Assembly: GCA_024398635.1 (NCBI GenBank) | Contig: JAKSIV010000012.1 | Location: 1-64,000 of the forward strand | From: Bacteroidaceae bacterium | Lineage (GTDB): Bacteria; Bacteroidota; Bacteroidia; Bacteroidales; Bacteroidaceae | Direction: 5' to 3' | Length of the DNA: 64,000 nt | Part shown: positions 61,512 through 64,000 of the stretch, in pieces | Numbering within the stretch: the first letter of the stretch is position 1 | How the letters are laid out: each line of letters opens with the position of its first letter | Position numbers and translations under genes: made by a program | The notes under the pieces: generated by a model | The model's input: the letters and a program-made list of their open reading frames with translations, nothing else | Told to the model about the DNA's origin: nothing | Database searches by the model: none

Positions 61512-62413
61512 TTATCGGGAGATGTCAGTTTACGGAATACGGTAGGCGTAGGCAGCGAAAAGCGCATCAGCTCACCGGTTACGGGGTGAATGAATGACAA
61601 ACGGTAATTATGAAGCATCAGGCGCCTGGCCGGATTGGTTTCTGCGCCGTATTTAATATCACCGGCAATAGGACATCCCATCTCTGACATATGTACACGG
61701 ATCTGATTCTTCTTACCGGTAAATATCTCCACATCAACCAGAGCATAACGTCCGCGAGACTGGAGCACACGGTAATGAGTTATGGCCAAACGGCCGTTCT
61801 CCTCATCATTCGTCGAATAGACCTGCATGCGGTCATTCTGGGTAAGCAGACTCTCAATGGTATCCTCCTGACGCGGCGGAATATTTTCAGTCACACATAC
61901 GTACTTGCGCTCTTTTACATAGAAATCCCAGTTGGAACGCATCTCAAGCATCATATCCTGATCCTTGGAGAATATAAGGATACCGGATGTATATTGGTCA
62001 AGACGGTGACATACATACAGTTCTGTCTCAGGGTTGCTATGACGCACATAATCACGAATTATATGAAAGGCGTTTTTCTCACGCGCATTATCATTCGCAA
62101 CAGAAAGCAGTCCGGAGGCCTTTTCGATAACCACCATCCATTTATCCTCATACAGAACCTTGGCCTGCGGATTGTTAAACTGATAGAAAGAACGGCCAAA
62201 GTTGATCACAACCTCATCGCCCGGCATAAGCGGAGTATCGAATTGAGTCACGGCAGATCCCTTAATAGCCACGTGCTTGTACTTGAGCATGGATTTTACC
62301 TCTGTGCGACTCAAATTAGGCATGGATTGTATCAGGAACGGCAGCAAAGTAGTCTCTTCGGCCACCTTATATGATTTGATGTTATCAGCTGTAAAAAGCC
62401 TTTTCTTACCCAT
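61508..62413 (-). CDS. RluA-family RNA pseudouridine synthase
   Basis: 301 residues. An N-terminal S4-like domain (LPFLIQSMPNLSRTEVKSML) precedes the catalytic domain: VLYEDKWMVVIEKASGLLSV, the catalytic-Asp motif C-H-R-L-D-Q-Y-T-S-G (Asp near 137), YVCVTENIPP and GRYALVDVEIFTGKKNQIRV. It converts uridine to pseudouridine in rRNA or tRNA; the RluA, RluC or RluD target cannot be told apart. It is transcribed with the flavin reductase. Confidence 0.92.
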   Translation of the reverse strand: MGKKRLFTADNIKSYKVAEETTLLPFLIQSMPNLSRTEVKSMLKYKHVAIKGSAVTQFDTPLMPGDEVVINFGRSFYQFNNPQAKVLYEDKWMVVIEKASGLLSVANDNAREKNAFHIIRDYVRHSNPETELYVCHRLDQYTSGILIFSKDQDMMLEMRSNWDFYVKERKYVCVTENIPPRQEDTIESLLTQNDRMQVYSTNDEENGRLAITHYRVLQSRGRYALVDVEIFTGKKNQIRVHMSEMGCPIAGDIKYGAETNPARRLMLHNYRLSFIHPVTGELMRFSLPTPTVFRKLTSPDK

Positions 62414-62490
62414 ATTGTCGCTTTAAAGCTATTGCAGCACAAAATTATGAAAAAAACTCCATATCTCTTGGAATTACCGAATAGGGAGTA

Positions 62491-62498
62491 TATCTTTG
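62491..62498 (+). promoter_or_regulatory. Promoter of candidate small RNA 1
   Basis: TATCTTTG with TTG at 62468-62470 about 20 bases upstream, the usual -33/-7 spacing. No ORF follows on the plus strand. Confidence 0.5.
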
Positions 62499-62502
62499 CT
62501 AC

Positions 62503-62575
62503 GTGTTTTTCATGGTATTAGATTTTATTTTAAGGAAAGCGGAACTGTGAAGTCCCGCTTTCCTGCTTTTTATGC
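62503..62575 (+). ncRNA. Candidate small RNA 1
   Basis: From the promoter at 62491, transcription would start near 62503. A hairpin with arms AGGAAAGCGG (62533-62542) and CCGCTTTCCT (62555-62564) is followed by GCTTTTTA, an intrinsic terminator on the plus strand. No convincing ORF lies inside (only a 12-codon ATG frame across the hairpin), and no plus-strand gene follows. Predicted length about 70 bases. The region 62414-62490 only holds the RluA leader. Confidence 0.4.
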
Positions 62576-62753
62576 AGTTACACACACACCTCGTTTCTTG
62601 TAGAATTTTTCACGAATTCATCATGAATTTTTCAAGATAAGCTGAACGACTCATCACCTTATCAAAATCACAAAAAACACTCTCAAAACATAAAAAAGTT
62701 AAGAATTCCTATATTTTTTCTAAAAAAAGGATACAGAATTAAAAAACATGACA

Positions 62754-62761
62754 TATATTTG
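62754..62761 (+). promoter_or_regulatory. Promoter of candidate small RNA 2
   Basis: TATATTTG, an exact TAnnTTTG box, in an AT-rich region with no downstream plus-strand gene. Confidence 0.5.
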
Positions 62762-62766
62762 CGGTG

Positions 62767-62876
62767 CAAACAAGGAGAGAGAAGATTGGTTGTGAAACCG
62801 GTTCATCTAAATTTCAATTATTGGAATAGGACTATTGAGAACGAGAGACCCGCTGAGCAGCGAGTCTCTTGTTTTA
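62767..62876 (+). ncRNA. Candidate small RNA 2
   Basis: From the box at 62754, the transcript would start near 62767 and end at a terminator hairpin: AGAGAC-C-CGCT / AGCG-A-GTCTCT (62844-62869), followed by TGTTTTATTA. The body has ACCGGT and a short GGTT/AACC stem. Length about 110 bases, with no ORF in the plausible part. The terminator points in the plus direction, so it is not the end of the minus-strand AraC gene that begins at 62895. 62576-62753 is AT-rich and holds nothing else I can see. Confidence 0.4.
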
Positions 62877-62894
62877 TTATATCGAACGTGATTT

Positions 62895-64000
62895 CTAAGC
62901 CTGCCTGTTCTTTAAGGACTCGCGGTATCTGTCCTTCCATATCTTTGGCGTCACCCCATTCTGCTTGCTGAATGCCGAGTTGAACGACGATGCACCCGAG
63001 AAACCGCACGCTATTGCAATATCCTTCTGTCTGAGGTCATCATGAGAAAGAATATACTTTTCGGCATAACTGATACGTAATCTGTTGATATAGTTCTGGA
63101 ATGACATACCATATTTATAATCCACGTAGTCTGAGAGCTCATTCTTGAACACCCCAAGCCTGTCAGCAACAAAAGTAAGTGAGAGATCATGTCTGAGGAA
63201 CAACTCCTCACCTTCTACTACGGCCTGGAATTTTGAATCCAATTCATTTATCAAACGGTTTTTTCCTTCCTCATCTGAAGGAATTGCAAATTGCTGTTTA
63301 TCAATAAATTCAGCTCCTTTACACTGCGACACGGTATCATATTCAGCCACCGTCTCCGCTTCTTTCACTGAATTGTCCGTATCATCTTCAGAATATGCCG
63401 CAACCGCATTTCCGCCAAATCTGACCATACCCAATATACCCGGAATGGACTGACCTTCCACCGCGCCCGCAGTACCAACAAATGCAATTAATGACAAGAA
63501 AAAGGCTATCATGAATGAACCTATGGCAACAAGAGGAACATTCTCTATGTAACTGCTCTTACCCAGAATAAGCGCAGTCACTAAAATAAGAAACAACAAC
63601 AGCGACAAAAAGAACTGGATCGGCTTAACGGGCGCTTTGGATTTGCGGAAAAAGAAAGATAGCACATTCGCAAACCTGCAGTTCCCACCGATGGCACACT
63701 TCATCAGATTCACCGAGAAGAACAGAAAATCCGCCAACAGGATAGTCCTGAAGACATAAGTATAGCAAGCGTAAAATATAATCTGACTGTTCTCAGGTAG
63801 ATAAGGAAACATGGGCCCCTGGAATGTATAGGAATCTATCAGTATCCTGACAGCGTTCTCATAACCCACCGAATAGACAGACTCAATACCCACTATGAGC
63901 TGCACATAAGGGAGAATCATGAGTATCTTATACACGACACTTGATGACGCAACGCCCTGCAGCGCGTACATATAATTCATAAAATAAGGTATAAGCAACA
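62895..64000 (-). CDS. Membrane-anchored AraC-family regulator, 5' partial
   Basis: At least 367 residues; the start is probably beyond the right edge, because the visible sequence begins inside a helix-rich region. Several membrane helices (ASSSVVYKILMILPYVQLIV, FFLSLLLFLILVTALILG, ENVPLVAIGSFMIAFFLSLI) precede an acidic linker and a C-terminal AraC domain: LTFVADRLGVFKNELSDYVD and DIAIACGFSGASSFNSAFSKQ. It has the same architecture as the regulator at 55634. Role: transcriptional response to a membrane-sensed signal. Target unknown. Confidence 0.85.
   Translation of the reverse strand, partial: LLIPYFMNYMYALQGVASSSVVYKILMILPYVQLIVGIESVYSVGYENAVRILIDSYTFQGPMFPYLPENSQIIFYACYTYVFRTILLADFLFFSVNLMKCAIGGNCRFANVLSFFFRKSKAPVKPIQFFLSLLLFLILVTALILGKSSYIENVPLVAIGSFMIAFFLSLIAFVGTAGAVEGQSIPGILGMVRFGGNAVAAYSEDDTDNSVKEAETVAEYDTVSQCKGAEFIDKQQFAIPSDEEGKNRLINELDSKFQAVVEGEELFLRHDLSLTFVADRLGVFKNELSDYVDYKYGMSFQNYINRLRISYAEKYILSHDDLRQKDIAIACGFSGASSFNSAFSKQNGVTPKIWKDRYRESLKNRQA

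Noticed and set aside
61691..62374. 227-codon plus-strand frame
   Set aside because: Antisense to the RluA-family gene, whose catalytic motif is intact.
1..64000. tRNA, rRNA or complete insertion sequence
   Set aside because: I scanned the intergenic gaps and found no cloverleaf, rRNA or transposase gene that I could support.

Overview
This window is chromosomal DNA from a Bacteroidales bacterium (phylum Bacteroidota). No rRNA or tRNA gene was seen, so the genus is not fixed. Lineage evidence: Bacteroidota-type -7 promoter boxes (TAnnTTTG) recur upstream of genes; there is a CHU_C (type IX type B) sorting domain protein and a PorT-like outer membrane protein; bamD, an omega-like RNA polymerase subunit gene and a DUF4293 gene form the usual Bacteroidetes cluster; there is a beta-propeller hybrid-type sensor kinase, a DUF3078 barrel and a LysM/periplasmic-binding fusion. 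Most genes have GC near 50%. Two stretches, about 2.4-5.2 kb and 14.4-22.1 kb, are visibly AT-richer and look acquired.

Layout. 0-2.3 kb: LPS-export permease (5' end cut) and a DEAD-box RNA helicase. 2.4-5.2 kb: AT-rich accessory block of three minus-strand genes (YD-repeat-like secreted protein, membrane protein, small unknown). 5.2-9.1 kb: signalling cluster (LRR lipoprotein, small Bacteroidota protein, membrane Ser/Thr kinase, secreted barrel-like protein) preceded by tandem 11-bp repeats. 9.3-14.3 kb: panB, AddA-like helicase-nuclease, and a GH16 glucanase coupled to it. 14.3-22.1 kb: accessory island with two hairpins, an eight-copy array of ~21-bp repeats, a metallophosphoesterase, an Eco57I-like restriction-modification pair, an HNH-like protein and small ORFs. 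22.1-30.8 kb: small unknown, nitroreductase, a 141-bp MITE-like palindrome, the Dabb-lipoprotein-AddB operon, carboxylesterase, THUMP-like methyltransferase, DMT transporter. 30.8-38.2 kb: MacB/FtsX-type permease, NarL-type regulator, propeller sensor kinase, secreted protein. 38.3-52.2 kb: uvrA with a CHU_C protein, LysM protein with PorT-like protein, bamD-rpoZ-DUF4293, C69 dipeptidase, C_GCAxxG_C_C protein, uvrB, purU, SDR. 52.2-64 kb: DUF3078 protein, yidC, membrane-anchored AraC regulator overlapping a DPP5-like S9 peptidase, DsbD-like protein, flavin reductase with RluA-type pseudouridine synthase, two candidate small RNAs, and a second membrane AraC regulator cut by the window end.

How the genes fit together. 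DNA metabolism is well represented: AddA-like and AddB-like subunits (split by about 10.8 kb), UvrA, UvrB and a restriction-modification system. Envelope biogenesis is a second theme: LptF/G-like permease, BamD, YidC, DsbD, PorT-like and DUF3078 barrels.

The most unusual non-coding features are: (1) a family of six palindromic elements with a GGGG/CCCC core, at four junctions between convergent genes, whose ends usually supply the stop codons of the flanking genes; (2) the ~21-bp repeat array upstream of the phosphoesterase/restriction island; (3) the 11-bp tandem repeats upstream of the LRR lipoprotein; (4) the long composite palindrome at 23.2 kb; (5) two promoter-plus-terminator units without a gene near 62.5-62.9 kb. 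All identifications come from reading the sequence; no database search was run.
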